A stretch of DNA of 64,000 bases from Anaerolineales bacterium (GTDB lineage: Bacteria > Chloroflexota > Anaerolineae > Anaerolineales > Villigracilaceae), in assembly GCA_016934715.1 (NCBI GenBank), contig JAFGSI010000048.1, forward strand, positions 62,001 through 126,000, read 5' to 3'. The notes under the pieces are model-generated. The model was not told the origin of the DNA and made no database searches. It was given only the letters and a program-made list of their open reading frames with translations. Below, piece by piece: positions 9,766-19,100 of the stretch (its first letter is position 1; every line of letters begins with the position of its first letter). The translations under genes were made by a program, and so were the position numbers.

Positions 9766-12477
9766 TTACTCGTCGTCTGAAGAGGTCAGGCCGATCTGGA
9801 TAAAGGTGCGGGGAACGCCCAGCGTATTTCCGAGTTCGCGGATCGTGTTCTGAAGAACCCGGTCCAGGTCGGTGGCCTGCTGGATCTGGGAGGTGATCAG
9901 GTTGACCTGGCGCTCGCGGGTCGCCAGGCGCTGGGCATCCTGGACCAGACGGGCATTTTCCAGGGCCAGGGCGAGCCGGCTGGCCGCCTCCTCGACGAGT
10001 GCGACCGTCTCGGGAAGAACATCAGGGTTGTCAAAATGCAGGTCCAGGGTGCCGATCGTCTGGCCGCGCAGGCGAACAGGCACAGCCAGGATGCTGCCGT
10101 TCCGGTTGTTTGCTGGAGGGAACACGACCGACTCGCCCCTGCGGAGGACTTCCTGGCTTGACTCGGGGGCGACATCGATCGGTTCGGGGGCGATGCCCTC
10201 GAAGCGATAGCCCTGCTGCTGGCGGGCTTTTTGAATAAAGGAGCGCCAGGTGCGGCTCGTATACTCTCGGTAGGACCGTTCCATTTCTGTCACGCTCTGG
10301 GCAACTTCTTGCAGCAGGCGGGCCTTTTCGATCGCAACTGCCAGCTGATCGGACATGACCTGCATGACGGCGATATCGTTCTGGTCGAAGGCGTTGGTCT
10401 TGTCGCTCTGCACATCCAGGGCGCCGATGACGCGGTCACCGACCTTGAAGGGGATCGCCATTTCGGAATGGGTGTAGGGCAGCAGGGGATTGCGGAAATG
10501 GAATGCATCGGTTCCGGTGTCCAGGGCGATGCGCGACTCGCCGGTCTGGGTCACGAAGCCGACGATGCCCGTCTCGCCGACGCGCAGCTTGTGCTTGCTG
10601 GCCAGCATCAACTGGCCGGCCTCGCCGCCGGCGGCCCGCAGGAGGGCGAACTCGTTGTTCTCGTCGACGAGGAAGATGCCAACATGGTAGAAACCGAAGC
10701 GTTCGTGGATCAGGCGGGCCGCCCGGCTGAGGAGTTCGTCCATGTTCTCTGCGATCGAGGCGTCGCGGGCGACCTCGGCGGCGGTCTGGAGCTCAACCGA
10801 GCGCCTCTCCAGGTCGCGGGTCCGTTCTGCAACGCGCGCCTCCAGGTCGGTGACCAGGCTGGACAATTGGGAGGTCATGTCGTTGAATGTTTGGGTCAAC
10901 TCTCCGATTTCATCCTCGTTCTCGACCGTTGCCTGGACGTCCAGATTTCCGGCCGCGATCTGGCGAGCTGCGTTGGTCAATGTCGTGAGCGGTGTACTGA
11001 GAGAGCGGATGGTGAACAGGGCACCGATGACGGCGATGACGGCAGCCGCCAGGGTGACCACGATGCTGGTCGTCAGCAGCCCGCCAGCCTCGGCGTAGAC
11101 GACCGCGACGGGGAGTTCTGCCAGCAGGACAGACCTGATCTCCGGGAGCCAGTGGTAGGTACCGATCACCGGGGTCCCCGTGTGATTCTGGTATTCGAGT
11201 GTGCCGTTCCTCTGGGCTGCGATGGCCGCGCGGATTCCCGCGTTCTCGATCTGCTGTGATGCGCCGATGGCGGTCGAGGTGAGCAGGTCGGAATTCGCAT
11301 CCACCAGGTAGATCAGGGTCGCATCATGATCGGTATCGGTCAGGGCGATCAGCGTGTTGAGCTGGCGCATGTTCACACGGGCGGCGAGCACACCGATGGT
11401 CTGCCCGTTTTCATCTTCGACCGGGTAAGAGACGATCATGGTGATCTCATCCACGGTTCGGAAATAGAACGGCGGATTCAGGAACAACCCGTTCCTGCCC
11501 TGCCAGAAGAATTCCTGGTATTGATGATCTACGCCTTCGTAGATGGAGATCGTGTCGGCGACCACAATCCCATCCATGTTCATCAGGAAGATCTCTCGCA
11601 GACGATTGGAGCTGTACAGCATGACATAGAAGCGGTCCACGATTCGGGCGTGCATCTGTTCGGAACCTTCGCCTGCTGGGCGCGTGAGGAGTCCTCGCAT
11701 ATAGAAGAGGGCCTGTGGATCCTGGGCAACCAGGAGGAGGTCGCTTTCTGCCCCCAGGAACCATGTGCGAATGGCGGTCTCTTTACGGTTGATGGTAGCC
11801 TCAAGGCCGGTGGTCGCCGTGGTGCGATCGGCCTGGATGCGCTCGGTGGTCGTCAGGATCGCCAGGGCTGCCATGGGGACCAGCACGATGATCAGGAAGG
11901 CCACCAGCAGGCGGGTGAGCAGCCTCCCGGTGGTGATCCCCTGGATCATGATCAGCAGTCCCAGGATGCCTCCCAGCACCAGGATCAGGGGACCCAGCCA
12001 GCGCAGGATCGCCAGGTCGGTTACCGCCAGGCGGGCCACAGGTTGGATGTTCTCCAGGATGGCGATCACTACAACTGCCACCAGGCTGGTCAGAGGGCCG
12101 ATCCAGCGCCGCTGGTCGCGCGGCATTCCGAGCAGGACGAGCAGGTTGGGGATCACGAAGACCATGATGATGATCACCCCGGTCACACCCGACCAGAACA
12201 GGGTCAGGGTGGTCACGGTCATTGCCGGGGTGATGGTCGTGATGACTGCAGCGGTCCAGTGCTGGCCCTTGCGCAGGAGAATCCGGGCCAGCGCAAAGCC
12301 TGTTGCGGCAAAAAGTCCCACCAGCGCAGCCGCGATCATCTGCCATGCAGCGGTAGTGAAGTAGATCGCCATGTAGCCGAGCGCCGCCAGGATCCCCAGG
12401 GCAGGCACAAAGGTGGTGATCGCCTTCAGGAATTGCAGGTAGCGTTTTTCTTCGGGTTGATAGAAAGACGTATTCAC
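9766..12477 (-). CDS. membrane-dCache-HAMP-GAF-GAF sensor protein
   Basis: 903 residues with a GTG start; an AAAGGA sequence sits about 8 bases upstream. An N-terminal membrane bundle (about 20-200) precedes an extracytoplasmic Cache-like segment (about 215-470, with MNMDGIVVADT and ENGQTIGVLAARVNMRQL), a membrane helix (about 475-500), HAMP (TPLTTLTNAARQIAAGNL), a coiled coil, canonical GAF (FYHVGIFLVDENNEFALLRAA, ALDVQSDKTNAF), a second GAF (VPVRLRGQTIGTLDLHF) and the tail DLDRVLQNTIRELGNTL. It has the same plan as the 956-residue protein and is probably an ancient duplicate with a different ligand pocket. No output domain is visible. Confidence 0.9.
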   Translation of the reverse strand: MNTSFYQPEEKRYLQFLKAITTFVPALGILAALGYMAIYFTTAAWQMIAAALVGLFAATGFALARILLRKGQHWTAAVITTITPAMTVTTLTLFWSGVTGVIIIMVFVIPNLLVLLGMPRDQRRWIGPLTSLVAVVVIAILENIQPVARLAVTDLAILRWLGPLILVLGGILGLLIMIQGITTGRLLTRLLVAFLIIVLVPMAALAILTTTERIQADRTTATTGLEATINRKETAIRTWFLGAESDLLLVAQDPQALFYMRGLLTRPAGEGSEQMHARIVDRFYVMLYSSNRLREIFLMNMDGIVVADTISIYEGVDHQYQEFFWQGRNGLFLNPPFYFRTVDEITMIVSYPVEDENGQTIGVLAARVNMRQLNTLIALTDTDHDATLIYLVDANSDLLTSTAIGASQQIENAGIRAAIAAQRNGTLEYQNHTGTPVIGTYHWLPEIRSVLLAELPVAVVYAEAGGLLTTSIVVTLAAAVIAVIGALFTIRSLSTPLTTLTNAARQIAAGNLDVQATVENEDEIGELTQTFNDMTSQLSSLVTDLEARVAERTRDLERRSVELQTAAEVARDASIAENMDELLSRAARLIHERFGFYHVGIFLVDENNEFALLRAAGGEAGQLMLASKHKLRVGETGIVGFVTQTGESRIALDTGTDAFHFRNPLLPYTHSEMAIPFKVGDRVIGALDVQSDKTNAFDQNDIAVMQVMSDQLAVAIEKARLLQEVAQSVTEMERSYREYTSRTWRSFIQKARQQQGYRFEGIAPEPIDVAPESSQEVLRRGESVVFPPANNRNGSILAVPVRLRGQTIGTLDLHFDNPDVLPETVALVEEAASRLALALENARLVQDAQRLATRERQVNLITSQIQQATDLDRVLQNTIRELGNTLGVPRTFIQIGLTSSDDE

Positions 12478-12495
12478 GTCGCAATCCTTTGTGGC

Positions 12496-14520
12496 TCAGG
12501 CATTCGGATCAGAATCGTCCGGAGAAGCCACCTCCGGGGGAGAGATGTACACGGACACCTCGGTGACATTCGGAAGCTGGTGCAGTTCACGGATTGCCGT
12601 CTGCATGATCGTGTCGGGGTCCAGGGATTGACTCAGCCGGGCAGTCAATTCGCTCAGGGATTGTTCCTGGGTCACCCGCTGCTGGGTCTCCTCCAGCAAT
12701 CGGGTGTTTTCCAGGGCCAGGCCGATCTGGGTCGCGACCTCGTTTGCCAACAGGCGGTCGGTCTCGGGCCAGGGATCCTCATCCTTCCGGATAAAGCCAA
12801 GCTTGCCGATGGTCTGGCCGCGCAGGGTGATCGGGATCTCGATCCGGTTGCGCCTGTCTGGTGCGGGGGTCTTCCTGGAGGCGGTTTCGGCTGTTGCAGC
12901 GTAAGGGGAGACTCCCAGAGGGGTGTAGCGATATGCCCGTTTTTGTTTGTGGATCCGTTCGCTCCAGGCGCGGCGTACGCCTTCGGTTGTGATCGCCTCA
13001 AGGCGTTGCAGCGCACTCCGGCTCTCGTCGAGAAGCCGGGCGTTCTGAATGGCCAGGGCGATCTGGTCTGCCAGGGGCTGCAGCAGTTCGACGATGTCGG
13101 AGGGAAAGGCGTCCGGCTCTGTGGCCTGGATGTCCAATACACCGATGACCTTGGCGTGTACGCTGAGGGGCAGGGCGGCCTCCGCGCGCGTGGCGGGCAG
13201 GTCCGGGTTGTCGAAGTAGACCGAGTCCTCCCCGACGTCCGACGCAATTCGAGGCCGATTGTAGTAGGCCGCATTCCCAACGATGCCCTGGCGTCCTATG
13301 GCGAGCCGGTGGCCGCGTTCGAGCATCCGCCGGCCGCCTTCGGAGGAGGCCGCATGCAGGATTGCATAATCCCCGTATTCATCGATCAGGAAGATGCCGG
13401 TATGATAATAGCTGAAGCGTTCCGAGATCAGGTTGGCTGTCTGGTTGAGCAGGGTGTCGAGATCCTGGGAGGCGACTGCCTGGCGGGCGACCATTGTGGC
13501 AGCCTGCAGCAGGGAGGTTCGGCGGGTCAGGTCGCGGGTGCGTGTTTCGACCTGGTTCTCGAGCTCGTCCTGGGTGATCTGGAGCCGGTCGAGCATCTGG
13601 TTGAAACGGATGGATAGTTCCGCAGTCTCATCGGCGGTGATCACCTCCGTCCGCGCGGAGAGATCACCGCGTTCGATCCGGTCCATGACGCCGATGATGT
13701 CCCGCACGGGTTGGGTCAGCAGAAAAGCGAAGAGCGAGGCCAGGGCCATGCTGATGGCAAATACGACCACGCTGATCACCACCAGCTGGACCAGGAAGAG
13801 GCGCATATTGGCCGCCTGATCCACTCCGGGGGCCATCGCGTTGACCAGTTTTTGATATCCCAGCGGGCCGATCATCAGGATCGTAAAGGCGACCAGGTTC
13901 GTGAACATCAGGCGCAGGCGGGTCTGCAGCTTGATCCCGAACGAGCGGATTTCTTTCTGCGTCTGTTGGGGGAGCAGAATCGCCCTGAGGGGCGCCAGGG
14001 ATCCTTCCAGGAACATCGCATTCTGGATGGCCAGCCCGAAGGCTGAGATCAATCCGCCGAGGAGGATATGGACGGTTTGCAGGGAGGTCGTTCGGGTGAC
14101 AATGTTCATGTAATACGCAACGACTGCGGTGCCAGGGATGCAGGCTGAAATGACCTGGGCGATCGCGATCCGCCAGGGGAAGGTTGTGATTTCCCTCCAG
14201 GCGGCGTCCGGGTCACACTCCTTCAGGGCGGGATCCTCCTTTCTGTAGGCCGTGAGATACTGGCGTGCAGCGGGGGTGATGAACCGGGCGTAGAGCGACA
14301 CAAGGAGATTGACGACAATGACCATGCCGAAGACGCTGAAGACCAAGTGGAGTGTCTGCAGCCGAGTCAGGTTCGCGTTGATCAGAATGTAGGTGATGCC
14401 GATCAGGGAGGAAACGAAATAGGCCTGCTGGGCAAGGATCTGGATCCGCAGGAGGAACTTCTCTTTCCAGCGCCGGTAGAGCCGGTCCATAAGATTACTG
14501 GGTGTGGGTATCGTGCTCAT
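12496..14520 (-). CDS. 6TM-HAMP-GAF-GAF sensor protein
   Basis: 674 residues. The first 250 or so residues hold about six membrane helices without a large extracytoplasmic domain. A HAMP-like region follows (QPVRDIIGVMDRIERGDLSA), then a coiled coil, a canonical GAF (YYHTGIFLIDEYGDYAILHAA, ERGHRLAIGRQGIVGNA, NPDLPATRAEAALPL, GVLDIQA), a second GAF (EIPITLRGQTIGKLGFIR) and the family tail DPDTIMQTAIREL. The membrane part differs from those of the neighbours while the cytoplasmic part matches, pointing to module swapping. It probably senses a membrane-associated or intramembrane cue; this is inference. Confidence 0.88.
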   Translation of the reverse strand: MSTIPTPSNLMDRLYRRWKEKFLLRIQILAQQAYFVSSLIGITYILINANLTRLQTLHLVFSVFGMVIVVNLLVSLYARFITPAARQYLTAYRKEDPALKECDPDAAWREITTFPWRIAIAQVISACIPGTAVVAYYMNIVTRTTSLQTVHILLGGLISAFGLAIQNAMFLEGSLAPLRAILLPQQTQKEIRSFGIKLQTRLRLMFTNLVAFTILMIGPLGYQKLVNAMAPGVDQAANMRLFLVQLVVISVVVFAISMALASLFAFLLTQPVRDIIGVMDRIERGDLSARTEVITADETAELSIRFNQMLDRLQITQDELENQVETRTRDLTRRTSLLQAATMVARQAVASQDLDTLLNQTANLISERFSYYHTGIFLIDEYGDYAILHAASSEGGRRMLERGHRLAIGRQGIVGNAAYYNRPRIASDVGEDSVYFDNPDLPATRAEAALPLSVHAKVIGVLDIQATEPDAFPSDIVELLQPLADQIALAIQNARLLDESRSALQRLEAITTEGVRRAWSERIHKQKRAYRYTPLGVSPYAATAETASRKTPAPDRRNRIEIPITLRGQTIGKLGFIRKDEDPWPETDRLLANEVATQIGLALENTRLLEETQQRVTQEQSLSELTARLSQSLDPDTIMQTAIRELHQLPNVTEVSVYISPPEVASPDDSDPNA

Positions 14521-14547
14521 GCCTATCTGCTCCCATGTCCTTGGCGG

Positions 14548-16164
14548 TCAGTCCAATTTGAGTTCGATCAGGGCTTCATCGGCGCGCAGGGCGCGGCCGA
14601 GTTCTTTGACCGCGGACTGCAGGATGGCGTCGGTATTGGGTGACGACCAGATCTTGGTGGCGATTTCGGAGACCAGCCTTTCCCGCAAGGCGGTCTGCTG
14701 ACTCTCCTCCAGCAGGCGGGCATTCTCCAGGGCCAGCGCCGCCTGGGTGGCCACCGATTCGATCAGGCCCCGCTCCTCCGCTGACCAATCGCCGGAGCCT
14801 TCCAGGGTCAGCTGGCCGATGATCTGCTCGCGCAGGGTCAAGGGGAAATCGATCGCCGTGAGTTTGTCACTTTCGCCCCGAGTCGCGCCGAAGGCGAATT
14901 CGGCCTGCTCTTCCAGGTTGGCACGCTGCGACCAGGCGGATCTCAGGTACTGCCCATGCAGGTGGCGGATCTCGTCCAGATTGGATTCCAGTTCAGCGAA
15001 GAGCCGGGCGTTTTCCAGGGCGATCGCCAGCGTGTCGGCGATGTTCTGCAGGATGGTGATGTCGTCCTGGTCGAAAGCGACCGGCAGGCTCGACTGGATC
15101 GTCAGTGCGCCCAGGACTCGGTCTCCCGAAACCAGCGGGAGGGCCAGTTCCGAGCGCGTGTCGGGAAGGTAGGGGTTGGCAAACCGGACCGCATCCTGGC
15201 CGACGTCAAGGGCGATGCGCGCCTTGCGGTTGAGGATCGTCCAGCCGATCATGGATGACTCGCCGATCGGAAGTTTGTGCCCGGCGCTGATCATCTGTTC
15301 CCCGGTCTCGCCGGTTGCCGCCCGCAGGACGGCATAACGCTGCTGCTCATCCACCAGAAAGACGCCGGCATAGTACAGCGTGAAGCGGGCCTGGATCAGG
15401 TTGACGACCTCCTGCAGCAGTGTCTCCGGGTCGAGAACGCCGCTGATGGAGCGGGAGATCTCGGCGGCGGTCCGGATCTGGAGCGAGCGTTTTTCCAGGT
15501 CGTCCGAGTGCTGGCGCAGTTCTTCCTGGTCCTTTTCCAGCTCTGCAGCGAAGGTCATGGCCTTGGTGAGACTGCTCTCCAGGCCGCGCAGCATGGCCGA
15601 GAGCGAAATGGCGATGACGACTGCCAGCAGCAGGAAGACGGCGATCCGGTTGGTCCAGGCGGAGAGGTTGTCGTAAACGAAAATCTGGGCGGGTACCAGG
15701 ATATTCTGGCTCATGACGATCGCAATCGCGACGGTGATCACGGTACCCAGGATGATCGCCAGGACTGCCGTCCGAGGACCGAGCAACAGCCCGGTGATGA
15801 AGACAAACCCGAGCATGAAGATGGCGCCGTCTGCTGTCACGCCGGCCTGGAGATAGCTGGTCACGCTGAGCACGAAGAGCATCCCCGCCAGGCTCAGCGC
15901 CCGAGCCTGGTAGCCCAGACGCCGGAACAGCGCCACCACCAGCATCCAGCTCACGACGATCGTGTAGACGATCAGGGCGGGAAGGGCGGTCGGGGTGTCT
16001 TCCGATGGGCGCACGACGACCAGGAAGTAGACCAGGATCCCGGCGATCGCCGCCCCGACGGTCATTGTATTCAAGATGCGCTCGCGCACCGATTGGACCG
16101 TATCGGCCAACAAGGCGGAGGGCTGCTCCTCGGGGTCTTGTTTTTGCAGGAAGGGCAGGTTCAT
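14548..16164 (-). CDS. membrane protein with GAF and reduced second GAF
   Basis: 538 residues. About six membrane helices (30-190), a coiled coil (EKDQEELRQHSDDLEKR), a canonical GAF (YYAGVFLVDEQQRYAVLRAA, NPYLPDTRSELALPL, GALTIQSSLPVAFDQDD) and a shortened second GAF (IDFPLTLREQIIGQLTLEG) are seen before the tail NTDAILQSAVKELGRAL. Its ATG overlaps the stop of the 1228-residue gene by 4 bp. It is the shortest complete member of the array. No output domain is visible. Confidence 0.88.
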   Translation of the reverse strand: MNLPFLQKQDPEEQPSALLADTVQSVRERILNTMTVGAAIAGILVYFLVVVRPSEDTPTALPALIVYTIVVSWMLVVALFRRLGYQARALSLAGMLFVLSVTSYLQAGVTADGAIFMLGFVFITGLLLGPRTAVLAIILGTVITVAIAIVMSQNILVPAQIFVYDNLSAWTNRIAVFLLLAVVIAISLSAMLRGLESSLTKAMTFAAELEKDQEELRQHSDDLEKRSLQIRTAAEISRSISGVLDPETLLQEVVNLIQARFTLYYAGVFLVDEQQRYAVLRAATGETGEQMISAGHKLPIGESSMIGWTILNRKARIALDVGQDAVRFANPYLPDTRSELALPLVSGDRVLGALTIQSSLPVAFDQDDITILQNIADTLAIALENARLFAELESNLDEIRHLHGQYLRSAWSQRANLEEQAEFAFGATRGESDKLTAIDFPLTLREQIIGQLTLEGSGDWSAEERGLIESVATQAALALENARLLEESQQTALRERLVSEIATKIWSSPNTDAILQSAVKELGRALRADEALIELKLD

Positions 16165-19100
16165 GCTGACTCTCCGGATGGGGGCGGGTCCTCTTGGCCG
16201 GGCTGGCCGGACTCGCTCTCTGCCTTGGGCGGGACCAGGCGGCCGGTCTGGGGCGGGATCGGGCTGTCTGGCTCGGGCGGGACCAGGCGGCCGGTCTGGG
16301 CTGGGATCGGGCTGTCTGGCTCGGGTGGGATCAGGCGGTCGGTCTGGGGTAGAGCCGGGCTCTCCGCCTTGGGCTGAACCGGGCTGCCGATCTGGGGCTG
16401 AACCGGGCTGCTGATCTGGGGCTGAACCGGGCTGCTGATCTGGGGCCGAACCGGGCTGCTGGTCGCGGGTCTGGCTGTGGCCTCCGCATCCTCCTGGTGT
16501 GCCGCGAGAAGTGACGGGTTCGGGCTGCCGGTCGCGGGCGGAGCTGTGGAGGGCGTCCCGAGCTTGATCCGTGCCCGGTGGGCGCCGAGCGCCTTGCTGA
16601 GTTCGCTGGTGGTGGTCTCCATGATGGCCTGCGTGTCCGTGGAACGGCGGATCTTGCTGGTGACTTCGTAGAGCAGCCGTTCGCGGTCCACCTGGTGGCG
16701 GATCTGTTCGAGCAGCCGGGCATTGGCGATAATCGCAGCCAGGCTTCCGCCGAGCGTCCCGAGCATCTCCTCGTCGTTTTCACTGTAGGCGGCAACCTGG
16801 TCGCTCTCCACGTTCAGGACCCCGAGAATTTCGCCGCGGTAGAGCAGCGGGATGGCCAGCTCGGAGCGGGTGTCGCTATCGACCTGGTAATAACGGTTGT
16901 CCTTGGTGACGTCGTCGATGCGCAGCGGCTGCAGGTGCGCTGCGACCCAGCCGGTCACACCGCTGCCGATGGGAACCTCGATCCTCTTCATCTCATCGGA
17001 GTACCCGGCGATGGCCTTGACCTCCAGGGCGCGTTTCTCGGGATTGACCAGCAGGATCGTCACCCGGTCACCTCCCAGGGTGACCTGCAGCCCCTGGGCT
17101 GCACTGGTCAGGGCTTCGTCGAGGGTGGTACCCGAAGCGGCCGCAGTGGTGACGTGATGCAGGAGCCGGTGCTGGGAGAGGTGTTCCTGAGTTTCGGCAA
17201 ACAGTTCCGAGTTGAGCACCGCAACGGCAAGCTGATCGGCCAGGATGCGCAGAACGTTGATGTCCTCCTCGCTGAAGGCATAGGGTTCGATGCTCTGCAC
17301 ATCGAGAACCCCCAGAGTGCGCGCCCCGACCTTGAGCGGCAGGGCGATCTCGGAGCGGGTGTCGGGCAGCAGCGGGTTGGCGAAATAGGTGGTGTCTTTG
17401 GCAGTATCGTTGACGATCAACGGCTCACCGCTGCTGCTGACATACCCGATCAGCGATTTTGAGCCCACGCCGAGTTTGTGGCCGGCGCGTTTCATCTGCA
17501 CGCCGGCTTCGCCGGTCGCCTCGCGGATGACCGCGAATTCGCCGCCTGCTTCGACCAGGAACACGGCCGCGTGGTAGAAGTTGAAGCGGTCGCGGACCAG
17601 CGAGACGGCCCGCACCAGGATTTCGTTCACGTCCAGCGAACCGGAGATGTCGCGGGCGATCTCGGCCGCAGTATGCAGTTGGACCGCCCGCCGGCGGGTC
17701 TCCTCCAGCAGGCGGACATTGTAGATCGCGCCGGCCACCTGTGCGGCGAGGGTCGTGACCAGCCGCAGGTCATTGTCGGTAAAGGCCTTCTCCTTCTCGG
17801 TATCCTGGACGATGATCGCACCGATCGATGCGCCGGCGACGATCATGGGTGCGCCCAGCCACGACCTGGCGATCTTGCCAACGATCCTGGCTCCCAGGGC
17901 GGCCAGCCGTTTTTCGGTATCCTCCACGATCATCAGCGGCTGTTTGGTGCGGATCAGGATGGAAGTCAGGCCTTCCCCCAGAGGGAAGGCTTCGATGGTC
18001 GAATATTCTCCACCTTCGTACCGGTAGGGTACCTGGATCGAGTTCGTCGGCTCATCGTAAATGGCAACCAGGAAATTGGCCTCGCCCATCGCAAGCCTGA
18101 CCTGTTCGTGGATGATACGATAAAGCGTGTCCAGGTCGGGCGAGCTTGAGATCGCCTGGCTGGCCACCGTAATGGATTCGAGCTCGGCCAGGCGGCGTTC
18201 GATGCTTCGCTGGGAGATGACCCTTTCGAGCGCAGCGGTGGTCAGTTCGACAATGCTGGCAAAGGGCTGCACCGAGGCTGCCAGGAGGGGAGAGCCTTCG
18301 CGCGTGCCCAGGATCAGGATCGCAGCCAGGTGGTTGGTGCGGAAGACCGGCAGGAGCGCAACGTTGGCGAGGTTGAGCTGACGCAGGGTCTTGTGGATGG
18401 CGCTGGGCAATTCGGGCAGCCTGGCAACCGCCTCGATCACCATGCCGCGCGACACATGGCTGGCCAGTTCGTCCGGGGGGATTCCAAGCCATTCCGGCAG
18501 CGGATCGGAAATTTCGCCGGCCGGATCGAAGGCCATCATCATTCGCAGGCCATTGTCCTCAGCTTTGAAGAACAAACCTACATAGGGGGCCTGGCGCAGC
18601 GAGCTGATCAGCGCTTCAACTACGGCGGCTTCGGTTTGCGCCCGGGCGATCTGGAAACCGGTCTGATATACGTCGGCCACGCCCTGCACATCGCCCTGGG
18701 CGGCCTCCAGGAAGCGAATATTCTGAATTGCGGCCGCCAGTTGTGCGGTCACGGTTTGCAGGGCGATCACCGCGTTTTCGTTCAAATTGATTGGCGACTC
18801 GTCATACACCGCCAGAGCGCCGAGAACTCGATCGCCGTGCAGGATCGGCAGCCCGATCTTGGCCTGGGTCTCGGGGAGCAGGTCGTTTTTGAAGAGCGGT
18901 TCGTCGGCGATGCTGGTGACCAGGCGGATGCGTTTGTTTTCGGTAACCCATCCGATCAGCGTGGGGGCGCCTACATCCAGGCGCGGGGGCCGGTCCTGGA
19001 CCTGGGAGGGGATCGCCGGTCCGTGAACTGCCCTGAGCACGACCGAGCGCCCGGTTTCGTCGACCAGGAAGATCTCGGCCTGGTAGTGTCCCAGCTGTTC

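Noticed and set aside
1697-13617. Long plus-strand open frames (341, 646 and 763 codons) across the GAF operon
   Set aside because: They mirror conserved GAF genes on the minus strand, lack ribosome sites and give composition-biased translations rich in Q, D, H and R; high GC keeps antisense frames open.
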